From: Deltaproteobacteria bacterium
GTDB lineage: Bacteria; Myxococcota_A; Polyangia; Polyangiales; JADJMO01
Assembly (NCBI GenBank): GCA_025363655.1
Contig: JANYDK010000132.1
Location: 1 to 64,000, forward strand
Reading direction: 5' to 3'
DNA: 64,000 bases
Shown: piece after piece, positions 17,401-25,499 of the stretch
Layout: each line of letters starts with the position of its first letter
How positions within the stretch are numbered: position 1 is the stretch's first letter
Translations under genes and position numbers: made by a program
Notes under the pieces: model-generated
Told to the model about the DNA's origin: nothing
Seen by the model: the letters and a program-made list of their open reading frames with translations, nothing else
Databases searched by the model: none

Positions 17401-18228
17401 GCGATCGAGCGTGAGGAAGGTCTCGGCGAGGTAGACGCCGCGCCCTGGGCTCGATTTCGCCGACGTCGTGCAGCCGATCGACTCGGTGGCGAGGACGCGC
17501 GGACGCACCGACGCACCCGGCCGCCCTTCGAACACCGCCGGCCACGACGTCGCGTGCTCGCCTTCGAGCGCGGAGGTGTCGTCGTCGCCCGGAGAGAACT
17601 CGAACGGCCCGGCGATGCGCATCTTCTCGACGCACCCGATGGTCTTGCGACGAATCGCTGCGCCCTCGGAGAGCGGCTTGCCGAACTCGCTCGCCGCCGC
17701 GACGAGGTGCGCGATCGACGACAGCGCACGAAAACCGAGCCCACTCGGCGTCGCACGTGGTGCGAGGAGCGGCGCCAGACCTTGCAGCGCCGTCAGCCGA
17801 TGCGCGCGCGGAACGAGCGGCGCCAAATCCGAAAGCGCTTCGACGGCGACGAGTCCGACCAGCGGCGAGCGCTTGGAGGGAGCCTCGGCGGTCGCAACGA
17901 GCACCTCGATCCACTCGTCGAACGCCTTCGTCGCGACCCCGTGCACGTCGTCGTCGAGCGCGCGCGCCAGCTTCGCATCGAGCCCGCCCCCCGTCGCCGC
18001 ATCGAGCTTCTTGCGCGCATCCCGCGCCCCTTTGGTCGTCCCACCGGGCGCCACCAGCTCGGCCGAGAGCAGCCGCCCGAGGGCATCGGGGTCACCACTC
18101 GCCGCCTCTTCACGAGCCTTGTCGAGCGCACTCCGCGGCGTCGGCTCGAGCGAGCAGCCGCTGCCCGCCGAAAGAGCGAGCACGAACAGAGGCGCGAGCA
18201 CGATGCGCAGGAATTTGGGCGCGGGCAT
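14449..18228 (-). CDS. Very large DUF3857/transglutaminase-like lipoprotein with degenerate active site
   Basis: 1259 residues. The signal peptide has a lipobox-like SGC (Cys25). The N-terminal half holds helical repeats and a beta-sandwich-like part; the C-terminal half starts near residue 690 with a DUF3857 domain (WIRSDGSTSFLEHEIIRVLS) and continues into a transglutaminase-like region after ARKLYQWVTRNIQK. Where active relatives have G-D-C-x-D-x-A, this protein has GNSGDPAAAF, so the catalytic Cys is gone. A His remains in FRHTLLDV, but the expected Asp position is not acidic. It is probably a structural or binding pseudo-enzyme in the envelope. It is a paralogue of the 1339-residue protein at 19596-23615, whose active site is intact. 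Confidence 0.85.
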   Translation of the reverse strand: MPAPKFLRIVLAPLFVLALSAGSGCSLEPTPRSALDKAREEAASGDPDALGRLLSAELVAPGGTTKGARDARKKLDAATGGGLDAKLARALDDDVHGVATKAFDEWIEVLVATAEAPSKRSPLVGLVAVEALSDLAPLVPRAHRLTALQGLAPLLAPRATPSGLGFRALSSIAHLVAAASEFGKPLSEGAAIRRKTIGCVEKMRIAGPFEFSPGDDDTSALEGEHATSWPAVFEGRPGASVRPRVLATESIGCTTSAKSSPGRGVYLAETFLTLDREQEIVLAPSDGTRVTVDDVVVRLRDRTKWGGPLHDSVVLRLAAGRHRIVVRAGDGASAIEVRAHDGETLKVTTDDDPTPAYGGKKPVVVDDPHPVLAASEDSEHDPLTTFFAARAALDRDAADVASVILGELLDAGTGPVKESDAPGALLELAAQAAVRDPIWPAPRATSRGKALFERAAEVDPELWLSPLLAVELQGEGTPPPEKAKRLAALVAKAKERPNASLQLVELYGELGWTLEHDKLVADLVKQFPDDPSVVRMQLTNLDEHGPLTAADKLAIHLAEIEPDEPILAQRFLGLGDVPGAIKAFEAFVAAHPDRKSYVTRLEELKASQGSIDEATARIAAELAKGKGTAMDFLEQGLAKGNKHAFDDAIKRTIEKYAVRPGDVLRALELLQQTLDFSPFRLDAHKVIAEHDEKHKGKTPQGSAERILDYGALWIRSDGSTSFLEHEIIRVLSRDAIGELSRVQAKAGKALHLRVLKKDGRSLEPLRVAGKPDLTFPDLDVGDIIETEVISSGSASMSSYVAPRWFFAEPRIAYARSEYLVITPKGRAAIFEARAGAPKPVVSELGAFDVRRFRADDAPPAPDEPEYRASGDEWIPNVSFGWGVKLEDAVASAAAALKETTPVDPRIVKKAMSIVGTIPPAKTAERARKLYQWVTRNIQKGEESDGRRVIIGNSGDPAAAFRVLARAAGIDTYIAIAHDRLAPPPASPLSAGDGFRHTLLDVSTDEGELFMSFGGRYLPFGYVPPSARGEEAIVLRPGAPRSKVPAGGVVDGIFVRGNFDMAPNGDAVGTLTLEYSGIIGASLREGIDQLSEGELRAAVESGILAKQLPNVQLKKLEIVNREDLDQPLGINVAVEVPSFARAVGGGELVVFAPFRRRLAGLVPHPLRLTPMVLDGGEKQTLQIDIRLPSGMKVKRGPIVGKLAFGPDLTEASDSLTGSTLTMKRAWDLAAARIDPDKYASFRTFCLASDALSEEETVIGN

Positions 18229-18321
18229 GAACCGTGGGTCTTCGCGTAATCACGCGAGGCCGGCAAGTGCCGCAGCAAATGCATCCATCGGTTATGCATC
18301 TGGCCCGACGACCGCGGTCGG

Positions 18322-19515
18322 TCAGCGTCGCGTGAAGTAGTAGAGCGCGAAGGCGATCGCCATCAAGACGAGGATCCAGAAGAGCGGCGACGGCTTCTTC
18401 GGCTCTTCTTCTTTTTCCTTCTCGACCCGCGCGATGGGGGCACGCACCTTCGGTGCCGGCTCGTCTTCTTCCTCGGGCTCTTCGACGACGACGGGCTTCT
18501 TCGGTTTGGGCTCGGACTTGGGTTCGGGTTCCGGCTCGGGCTTCGGTTCGGATTTCTTCGGTTCGGGTTCCGGTTCCGGTTCGGGTTCCGGTTCGGGCTT
18601 CGGTTCGGGCTTCGGTTCGGGCTTCGGCTCCGGCTCGGGGGCGGGTTCAGGTGCGGGCGCGGGTGCGGGTTCGGGCGCAGGCTCGGGCGCGGGTGCGGGC
18701 GCAGGTGCAGGCGCAGGTGCAGGCGCGGGCGTGGGCGCAGGCACGACCTTGGACTCGGGCACCGGCGTCATCTCCGCTGCAGCCGCCGCCTTCTTCGCCG
18801 CAGCCTTCTCCTTCGCCTCGATCTCCGGCCGGAAATCCCTGAGCACGATCGCCTGCGCGTTCGCACCACCGGCGCGCGTGTTGTGCAGACCCTTGGCTTT
18901 CGCGGCGAGGATCTTCTCCAACCCAGCTCCATCGACGCCGCCCTGCACCAAGTAGCTCGTGAGCTCGTCGAGCGTGCCTTCACATGCGTCGATCAGCGCA
19001 GTCGCATAGGCCTTCATCGCGCCATCCGCGCGCGCGGCGTCGGCTTTGCGGACCGAGCCGAGGGCGAAGACGCAGGGTTGTTTGATCGCGGCGATCGGCA
19101 TCGTGGCCGAGACGCGTTCGGCGTTGAAGACCACGAGGGCGCGCTTGACGCGTTCGCGTTTGAGGATCTCTTCGACGTCGGCCCATGGGACGCAGCCCTT
19201 CGGCGGAGAGGCTTCGGTCTCGCGGACGGCGAGCATCAGATCGCCGCCACGCTCGAGGAGGCAACCGGCGAAGTAGAGGAAGAAGGCTCCGTCCTGCGCC
19301 TCGTGGATGCCCTTCTGCAGGGCATTGAAGAGGTCGATGCTGGTCTGGGGATCGATCAGCGTGCGCGAGCTGCCGGCGAAGGTGGTCTGGCCGAGGGCCT
19401 TGCCGAGTGCGCGTGCGCTCTCGGCGGCTTGCGGAACGCTCGGGAGCAACGGGTCGACGTGCTTCGCGACTCCCACGAACAGCGCGTAGCGTTTCGACTC
19501 GTCGAAGACAGGCAT
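18322..19515 (-). CDS. Tail-anchored caspase-like protein with lost active site
   Basis: 397 residues. The first 210 resemble a caspase/C14 p20 fold: [20 protein letters not shown] at the start, an inserted strand [12 protein letters not shown], then [13 protein letters not shown]. Active relatives carry SGHG at the first site and D-C-C-x-S at the second; here these are AGCL and FNAER, so both catalytic residues are missing. A basic/Ala-rich helix follows, then about 110 residues of Pro/Ala, Pro/Glu and Pro/Lys repeats. The protein ends with a single hydrophobic span ([17 protein letters not shown]) and TRR, a C-terminal tail anchor. The head would face the cytoplasm. It sits between two giant transglutaminase-like genes on the same strand. 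Confidence 0.75.
   Translation of the reverse strand: MPVFDESKRYALFVGVAKHVDPLLPSVPQAAESARALGKALGQTTFAGSSRTLIDPQTSIDLFNALQKGIHEAQDGAFFLYFAGCLLERGGDLMLAVRETEASPPKGCVPWADVEEILKRERVKRALVVFNAERVSATMPIAAIKQPCVFALGSVRKADAARADGAMKAYATALIDACEGTLDELTSYLVQGGVDGAGLEKILAAKAKGLHNTRAGGANAQAIVLRDFRPEIEAKEKAAAKKAAAAAEMTPVPESKVVPAPTPAPAPAPAPAPAPAPEPAPEPAPAPAPEPAPEPEPKPEPKPEPKPEPEPEPEPEPEPKKSEPKPEPEPEPKSEPKPKKPVVVEEPEEEDEPAPKVRAPIARVEKEKEEEPKKPSPLFWILVLMAIAFALYYFTRR
18490..18750 (-). repeat. Pro/Ala-Pro/Glu-Pro/Lys stalk repeat
   Basis: Alternating-proline coding repeat: PAPAP units, then PEPEP and PKPEP units, made of 6-bp and 12-bp DNA steps (GGGTTC, GGCTTC, GGCGCA on the plus strand). It should form a stiff extended stalk between the caspase-like head and the membrane anchor. 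Confidence 0.75.
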
Positions 19516-19595
19516 TGCCCATCAACGTCGGGCAGCGGTGCCCGCTCTGTCAACGACTCGCCGCGAGCAGGGCGAATTTGCGCGAGAATTCAGAG

Positions 19596-22500
19596 TTACG
19601 GTGAAATCACCAGGCGCTGTCCGAGGGCTCCGTCGACGTCGCGGAGAAAGGCGCGGAAGGCCGCGTAGTCCTTGGCGTGCACGCGCGTGACCGCGAGCTC
19701 GAAGCGCGCGTGGATCTTGACGACGCCCTTCGTCACCTCGACCTCGACGGAGTAGCTGCCGAACGCCGTCGTGCCCTTCTTCGACTCCGGCGTGCGATCG
19801 ATCTTCGCGCCGGGAGGGAGCTTGTAGGTGAAGCGGTCGTCGACCGATTGCGTCGACCAGAAGCGCAGATCTTGTTTGCGATCGGAGAGCGGCGCCCAGG
19901 CGGCGACGAGCGATCCCATCGTCGAGACCGGGAGCGTGCGACGATCGCCGTCGATTTTGCCGAAGCTCGCGCCCTTGCCCTTGGCCTTGATCGACGGGGT
20001 TTTCTCGAGCTCTTCCAGCGCGCTCGGCGTCACCGACGACCACTCGACGGCGGTGAAATCGGCCGGGAGATCTTCGTGGAGCTTGGCCTCGAGCGGCGAG
20101 GTCACGCGATAGCGACCGCGGAGGCGCGGCGCGAAGGTGCCGGTGCCCTCGAGCGTCGCCTCGACCGAGCTCGCCGACAGATCTTTGGCGAGCTCGATCT
20201 CGGAGACGAGCGTGCGCACGGAGGCCGAGGCGGGCGGATCGGGGAGATGGACGATCTTCGCCTTCTGCCCGATGGCCTGGCCGATTTGCACAGCGAGCGC
20301 GTTGCGATCCATCGCCGGAAGCTCGGTCGATCCGTGATCTTCGGCGGTGCCGTCGAGGTAGAGATCGAGCGAGGGAACGTAGGCGATCATGTGATCGAAG
20401 AGCGCCAGCGACGGCGGCTGGGTGGCGACGTCACCGCGCTGGTTCGTGCGCACGAGCACCGGCACCGCCTCGATGTTCAGCTCCTTCAACATGGTGACGA
20501 TGAGCGTCGCCTTGTCTTTGCAGTCGCCGAAGCCGCGCGCGAAAATCTGCGAGCAGCGGTAGGGCAGGAAGCCGTGGATGCCGAACTCGAGGGCGACGTA
20601 GCGCGTCTGCTGCACGACCCAGTCGTAGACCGCGCGGATCTTGTCTTCGTTCTTGGTGAGTCCCTTGGTGATCTCCTTCACCTTGGCGCGCACCGCGTCG
20701 TCGGCGACGTACTGATCTTTGACCAGACCCCAGTACCAAGCGGCCAGCGAATCCCAGTCTTTGTAGGTGGAGACGTGCACCTTGGCGAGCGTCTCGGCCC
20801 ACGGCGGCATGCTCGGTTCGCTGATCGTGCCGGGCACCATCTCGGCCAGCCAACGACGGACGTGGAAGTCGCCCTTGTCTTCTTCGGTGAAGGCGACCTT
20901 GAGCGTGGACGGATTCTCGATGGCCAGCTCGCGACCCTTGGGAGTCCGCAAAACGTGCTCGATGCGCGCGGTCGGCTCGGAGTTCTGCAGGTACTCGACC
21001 TCGCCGAAGTAGTCGCCGAAGGCGTTGCGCGGGGTGGTGTCCTCGATGCGATAGCGAAGCTCGACGACGTCACCGGCGCGGAGGTTGGGGAAGAGCACGT
21101 AGTAGACGCGCCCCGACGTGTACATCGAGATCGACGGATCGTTGTTGCTCGTCTCGCCCGTCTCCGCGGCCTCGTCGACCTTGCCGTCTTCGCGGTAGAT
21201 CTTCGCTGCGCGCAACGTGACGGTTTCGATGTCGGCTTGGAACCCGAAGGCATACTGCTTCGCCTTCGAGACCGCCTCGTTGGTGAGCGGCTGAAAGACG
21301 ATCTGCTTGAAGCGCGAGCTGAGCCCGTTCGGGAGCACGGTCGTCACCGTGACCTCCGAGAGGATGCGCGTGTCGAAGCCGAGCGAGGGGAGCGTGCGAC
21401 GTTTGAGGAAGACCTCGCTCGCCTCGGCGTACATCTCGTCCTCACGCGGCTTGCTCGGCTCGGCTTGCTCGAGGTAGTCGCGAATCTCGGTCAGCTGCGG
21501 CCAGCGCGCGAGCACCTGCTTGTAGAGCTTGAGCTGCACGTCGCGCTTGCCCCGTCGACCTTCGACGTCGGCGAGGGCGATGCTGATGCTCGGATCGTCG
21601 GGTGCGATCTCGAGCGCGGCGGTGAGGAGACCGACCGCGAACGCTGGATCGCCTAGTTTTTCCATGGCTCCGGCGCCATCGCGGATCGGCGCGTCACCGG
21701 TCGGATCGATCGCACGCCAACGAGCGATGACCGCCCGAGCGGCGACGACGTCGCGCGTGCGCACCGCGGTGTCGAGGCTGTCGGTGAGGTAGGCGCCGTC
21801 GGTGAGCGAGAGCTGCGCCCAACGGAGACGAATCTCGTCGGCGTCGTTCGGCGCATCGAGCGCGGTCCAACGAACCAAGCGCTCGAGGAGCACGCGCGAG
21901 CGCGGACGGAGACCGAGCGCTTTGTCGATCTCGCCGCGCGCGATGCGACGCATGCCGACCGAGGCGATCAAGTCGGCGTGGGCGACGATGCTCTGCAGGT
22001 GATCGGGCGACTTCTGCAGCGCGCGTTCGTAGAAGGGGAGCGCGTCGTCGGGGTTCGGACCGCCGGCCGCGAGGAGCCCTTCGGCGTAGAGGACGTCGAC
22101 GTCGTTCGGCGCGAGCGCGACGGCCTTCTCGACGAAGCCACGACGCTGGTTGCGATCTTCCGCGAGCTCACCGGCGAGGAGGTAGCGGGCCGCGGTCGGC
22201 GAAGTCTCGGCGGCGCGCCTCGCGAGGTCACGCGCTTCGTGCTTGGTCGGATCGTCGCCGCCGGTCTCGGAGAGATGACGGGCGAGCTGCTCGAGGTCGG
22301 CGGCGCTGCTCTTGTCGCCTTTGGCGCGGGCGATGAGGGTCTGGAAGTAGCTCTTGGCGTTGCCGACCGAGAAGGGCTCCGAGAGGAGGAGCGGCTTCTT
22401 CTCGGGCTTGAATTCGCTCGTTTTCTCGGCCTTTTCGTCGCCCTTCTTCTCGAGCTTCTTTCCGTCTTTCTCGTTCTTCTCGGGCTTCTCGTTCTTCTCG

Positions 22501-23615
22501 GGCTTCGGCTCTTCCTTCGGCGCCGGCAGCGGCGGCTTCTTCGCCTCTTCCTTCTCGTTCTTCTCGTTCTTCTCGTTCTTCTCGTTCTTCTCGTTCTTCT
22601 TCGCGTCGCCTTTCTTGGCGTCGCCCTTCTTCGGGTCGATCTTGGCGACCGGCTTCTCGTCCTTCGTCTTGCCTTTGCCCTCGGCGTCGGCGGCCCAACG
22701 CGGATCGGAGTCGACGCGGATGCCGGTGAACGGCGCTCCCTTGGCGTCGGCGATGCGCAACGTCAACGAGGGCGAGCGGTCCATGCCGCAGACCTTCACC
22801 AAGAGCCGGTTCCACCCCGGCGCGATGGTGATCGAGGTCGCCATGCGATCGAACGTGAGCCCGCGCTCGGCGGAGTCTTCGAGGACGCGATCGCCATTCC
22901 AATAGACACGAACGCTCCCAGAGGCACCGAGCCAGAGCGAGGCGTCGAGCGGCTTCGCCTTCTTGTCTTCGGTGGACGAGCCGTTGACGAACGTCGTCGC
23001 GAGCACGCACGCGTGGGTGCTCGGGCGAACCGCGGCGGCGAGATCGACGATGCCGAACGGCGAGGCGGCCTCGGGGAGGCGGCGCCAATGCACGCCCTTG
23101 TGGTCTTTGCCGTCGTACGTCATCGTCGCCGAGAGGAGCCCGCGGCGATCGAGTTCAGGCCCGATTTCCGGGGCGAAACCGGCACGGCCTTCGTGATCGA
23201 AGGGACCGACGACGAGCCACTTGTCGACGTAGCCGGCGTGCATCGCGAGGGTGTGCGCTTCGCTGGTGTCGCCGAGTTGGAGACGCGCGGTGGCGGCGAA
23301 GGCCGTGGCGAGCGCGCGCACCGGCGGATCGATCGAAGCGTCGTCGCCGAGCGACTTGAGCGCGGCCGAAATGGCGAGCGGATCGTCGAGGTCCCAGTGG
23401 TTCCAGAGATCGTAGATGGCGTCGGCTTGATCGATGCCTTTGCTCGACTTCACGCGCGCGGCGATCGCCCAGGCTCCAGCGGAAGCGTCACCGCTCCCCG
23501 ACTTGGGCACCCCGGCGACGACGTCGGCGGCGAGCAGCGTCAGAGGGACGAGAAGGGCAAAATGAAGGGAGCGGTGCACGTCGGAAGTTGTCGACTGGAG
23601 CGGCTGGCGGGTCAA
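19596..23615 (-). CDS. Giant secreted DUF3857/transglutaminase-like protein with intact Cys-His-Asp and TPR-like region
   Basis: 1339 residues with an N-terminal hydrophobic signal segment (HFALLVPLTLLAADVVAG). The N-terminal third includes a beta-sandwich-like part (VYWNGDRVLEDSAERG) and a very basic linker with KNE repeats at about residues 340-420. TPR-like helices occupy about 430-720, with AVALAPNDVDVLYAEGLL and ALEIAPDDPSISIALADV. A DUF3857 domain follows at about 750-930. The transglutaminase-like core at about 970-1110 contains GFGDCKDKAT (Cys), ALFDHMIAYV (His) and LYLDGTAEDHG (Asp), a complete triad. Reactions in this family include amide cross-linking or hydrolysis; the real substrate is unknown. 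It is paralogous to the 14449-18228 protein. Confidence 0.9.
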   Translation of the reverse strand: MTRQPLQSTTSDVHRSLHFALLVPLTLLAADVVAGVPKSGSGDASAGAWAIAARVKSSKGIDQADAIYDLWNHWDLDDPLAISAALKSLGDDASIDPPVRALATAFAATARLQLGDTSEAHTLAMHAGYVDKWLVVGPFDHEGRAGFAPEIGPELDRRGLLSATMTYDGKDHKGVHWRRLPEAASPFGIVDLAAAVRPSTHACVLATTFVNGSSTEDKKAKPLDASLWLGASGSVRVYWNGDRVLEDSAERGLTFDRMATSITIAPGWNRLLVKVCGMDRSPSLTLRIADAKGAPFTGIRVDSDPRWAADAEGKGKTKDEKPVAKIDPKKGDAKKGDAKKNEKNEKNEKNEKNEKEEAKKPPLPAPKEEPKPEKNEKPEKNEKDGKKLEKKGDEKAEKTSEFKPEKKPLLLSEPFSVGNAKSYFQTLIARAKGDKSSAADLEQLARHLSETGGDDPTKHEARDLARRAAETSPTAARYLLAGELAEDRNQRRGFVEKAVALAPNDVDVLYAEGLLAAGGPNPDDALPFYERALQKSPDHLQSIVAHADLIASVGMRRIARGEIDKALGLRPRSRVLLERLVRWTALDAPNDADEIRLRWAQLSLTDGAYLTDSLDTAVRTRDVVAARAVIARWRAIDPTGDAPIRDGAGAMEKLGDPAFAVGLLTAALEIAPDDPSISIALADVEGRRGKRDVQLKLYKQVLARWPQLTEIRDYLEQAEPSKPREDEMYAEASEVFLKRRTLPSLGFDTRILSEVTVTTVLPNGLSSRFKQIVFQPLTNEAVSKAKQYAFGFQADIETVTLRAAKIYREDGKVDEAAETGETSNNDPSISMYTSGRVYYVLFPNLRAGDVVELRYRIEDTTPRNAFGDYFGEVEYLQNSEPTARIEHVLRTPKGRELAIENPSTLKVAFTEEDKGDFHVRRWLAEMVPGTISEPSMPPWAETLAKVHVSTYKDWDSLAAWYWGLVKDQYVADDAVRAKVKEITKGLTKNEDKIRAVYDWVVQQTRYVALEFGIHGFLPYRCSQIFARGFGDCKDKATLIVTMLKELNIEAVPVLVRTNQRGDVATQPPSLALFDHMIAYVPSLDLYLDGTAEDHGSTELPAMDRNALAVQIGQAIGQKAKIVHLPDPPASASVRTLVSEIELAKDLSASSVEATLEGTGTFAPRLRGRYRVTSPLEAKLHEDLPADFTAVEWSSVTPSALEELEKTPSIKAKGKGASFGKIDGDRRTLPVSTMGSLVAAWAPLSDRKQDLRFWSTQSVDDRFTYKLPPGAKIDRTPESKKGTTAFGSYSVEVEVTKGVVKIHARFELAVTRVHAKDYAAFRAFLRDVDGALGQRLVISP
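22552..22596 (-). repeat. 9-bp perfect tandem repeat (KNE units)
   Basis: Five perfect copies of TTCTCGTTC on the plus strand encode (N-E-K) units of the basic linker in the giant transglutaminase-like protein. Perfect identity at all positions, including third bases, indicates recent expansion. Confidence 0.9.
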
Positions 23616-23633
23616 CCGCTCACACGCACAGGC

Positions 23634-24449
23634 TCACGGAGCGGGAATCGAGAGTGGCGCGGCGTTGACCTTCTGTTCGCTGCCGTCGGCTTGGAGCGCG
23701 AAGACGTCGGCGAAGGTCGAGCTGGCGGTGAAGTCGAAGGTCATGCCGTAGCAGTTGACGTGGCCGAGCGGGATCGCCGCCTCGGGCGCGTTGGTCGTGA
23801 TCCACGACGAGAGTGAGCCCCAGAGCAGCCCCGACGAACGCGGCAACACGAACGACCTGCCCTTGCCCTTCTTCAGCTCGTCGGCCGTCGCGGCGGTGAC
23901 CACCCGATAGGCAAAGGCGGTGGCCGGGAAGACCAAGTTCGTGGTGCGGTTGTGCGAACACTTCCAGGAGCTCACTTCGTGCACGAAGGTGACGGTGGTC
24001 GCGCTCGTGGTCGGCGCCTTCCAACCGGGATCGACGGTGAAGCTCCAGGTGGTGGGCGCGCCGCTCGGATCGGCCAAATCGAGCTCGAGGGGACCAGGCT
24101 TGGCGGCCGGCACCTCGACGCGAAACACCTGCATGCCGGCGGCCTTGCTCTCGGGGAAGACGATGACCGGAAGCTTGGTGGTCTTGCCGCCGACCTTCGA
24201 GGTCGCGCCGAAGAGCGGCGTGCTCTTGCTCGCCTGCCACTCCGGGACGAAGAGCCAGAACACTGGTTTTTGCGGCACGGAACCATCCGAGGGCGCGAGC
24301 GCAGCGGACGGCTGCATACACTTGGCCTCGGCCGTGGTCGGCAGCAGCACCATCGACGCGAGCGTTGCGATCGCGCTCAGCGAGACTGCCGAGACGCGCG
24401 AGACGCGCGAGACGGACGGCGGCAGCAGGAAGCGAGGGGCGAGGCGCAT
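23634..24449 (-). CDS. Secreted protein of unknown function
   Basis: 271 residues. The signal peptide contains a repeated SRVSRVSAVS stretch and ends at TAEA near residue 42. The mature part has beta-rich sequence with three cysteines (one near the start, one in WKCSHN, one in HVNCYG) and ends in DVFALQADGSEQ. No family was recognised. It is 18 nt upstream of the giant transglutaminase-like gene on the same strand, so the two are likely co-transcribed. A possible role is an envelope partner or substrate of that protein, but there is no direct support. Confidence 0.8.
   Translation of the reverse strand: MRLAPRFLLPPSVSRVSRVSAVSLSAIATLASMVLLPTTAEAKCMQPSAALAPSDGSVPQKPVFWLFVPEWQASKSTPLFGATSKVGGKTTKLPVIVFPESKAAGMQVFRVEVPAAKPGPLELDLADPSGAPTTWSFTVDPGWKAPTTSATTVTFVHEVSSWKCSHNRTTNLVFPATAFAYRVVTAATADELKKGKGRSFVLPRSSGLLWGSLSSWITTNAPEAAIPLGHVNCYGMTFDFTASSTFADVFALQADGSEQKVNAAPLSIPAP
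24382..24417 (-). repeat. 9-bp tandem repeat in a signal-peptide coding region
   Basis: Four units of GAGACGCGC and variants on the plus strand encode SRV/AVS steps in the n-region of the secreted protein's signal peptide. Confidence 0.7.
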
Positions 24450-24614
24450 GGGGTGAAACGTATACGGACCACACGGCGTGACGATCTACGCCTTTTTTTG
24501 GGACTTTTTCCGCCCCGCCGTGTCGCGCCGCGAGCGTTTGAGACAGGGCAAAATAGCGGTCGCTCGCGCATCGAATTTCTAGAGCGTTCGCAATGATCGT
24601 GGCATGACTGGCCG

Positions 24615-25499
24615 GTGACCTTCCCCTACCCCGTCCCGATCCGCGTCCTCGCTCTCTTCACAGTGCTCGCGGCGTCGGCCTCGACGGCGTGCGGCGGCTC
24701 TTCTACCGAGAACGCAGGGACGGGCGACGCCGGCTCCGACGGCAGCACGAACGGCGACGGGCTCTCGGACGGTCTCGCGGACGGGCTCGCGGACGGGCTC
24801 GCGGACGGGCTCTCCGACGGGCTCACCGACGGCGCGCCGAGCTTTCCGCCGTGCGGCGATGGCCCTTATTTCACGTACTCGGCGAACATCGGCGAGATCA
24901 CCGCCGCCGACGACGTCGTCGTCCTCTCGAGCGCGATCTTGACCTTCGACGAGTGCCCGAGCCTGAAGCTCACGCCCGACGGCAAGGGACGCGTCTCGGC
25001 GTCGCTCAGCAAAGGGAAGCCCTTCACGGTCAGGGTCACGGCCGACAAGCACATCACCGTCATCGGGCCCGAGCGTCTGGTCCCCAAGGACGATGCTCTC
25101 ACCGGCTATCGCGAGAACATTCTCCTCCCTGTCAACCTCACCGACGCCGTGCCGCAGTACATCGACAGCGCGCCGTCGTTCGCCTTCATCATCGAACCGA
25201 CGAGCACCGCGGTGAAGCCGTGCAACGAGGTCGACAAAGTGACATTCGACATCCCTACCGGCGTGAAGGGACACTTCATGCTCGTCGGCTGGCCGAAGAA
25301 CAACGCCGATCCGCTCTCGGAAGGCGTCAGCATCGGCCCGGTCGTCTTCTTCACCGGCGTCACCAGCTCCAGCGTCGCCGGCATCGTCGCGCACAAGACG
25401 AGCTGCGCGATGAACGCCAAGGGCGCGCCGACGTACCAAACGGGCAACTACAAGTTGGAGAACGGCGCTTGGACGTATGGGAACGTCGACGAGCGCTAG
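24615..25499 (+). CDS. Lipoprotein with DGLADGL repeat linker
   Basis: 294 residues from a GTG at 24615. The lipobox is STAC (Cys26). An acidic linker with six DGL-x units (DNA 24756-24827) leads to a beta-rich domain from about residue 78, with [17 protein letters not shown] near its start and a further three cysteines. The domain runs to the end with no known family. It is convergent with the NlpC/P60 gene, and the two ends overlap by 4 nt. Confidence 0.8.
   Translation: MTFPYPVPIRVLALFTVLAASASTACGGSSTENAGTGDAGSDGSTNGDGLSDGLADGLADGLADGLSDGLTDGAPSFPPCGDGPYFTYSANIGEITAADDVVVLSSAILTFDECPSLKLTPDGKGRVSASLSKGKPFTVRVTADKHITVIGPERLVPKDDALTGYRENILLPVNLTDAVPQYIDSAPSFAFIIEPTSTAVKPCNEVDKVTFDIPTGVKGHFMLVGWPKNNADPLSEGVSIGPVVFFTGVTSSSVAGIVAHKTSCAMNAKGAPTYQTGNYKLENGAWTYGNVDER
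24756..24827 (+). repeat. 12-bp in-frame tandem repeat (DGL-x units)
   Basis: Six units of GACGGGCTCGCG, two of them identical and the others changed at the last codon or one base, encode [12 protein letters not shown] in the lipoprotein linker. Confidence 0.9.

Noticed and set aside
22430-22630. Plus-strand Phe/Ser-rich repeat protein
   Set aside because: Antisense of the KNE linker; the TTCTCGTTC repeat only yields Phe-Ser steps in this frame.
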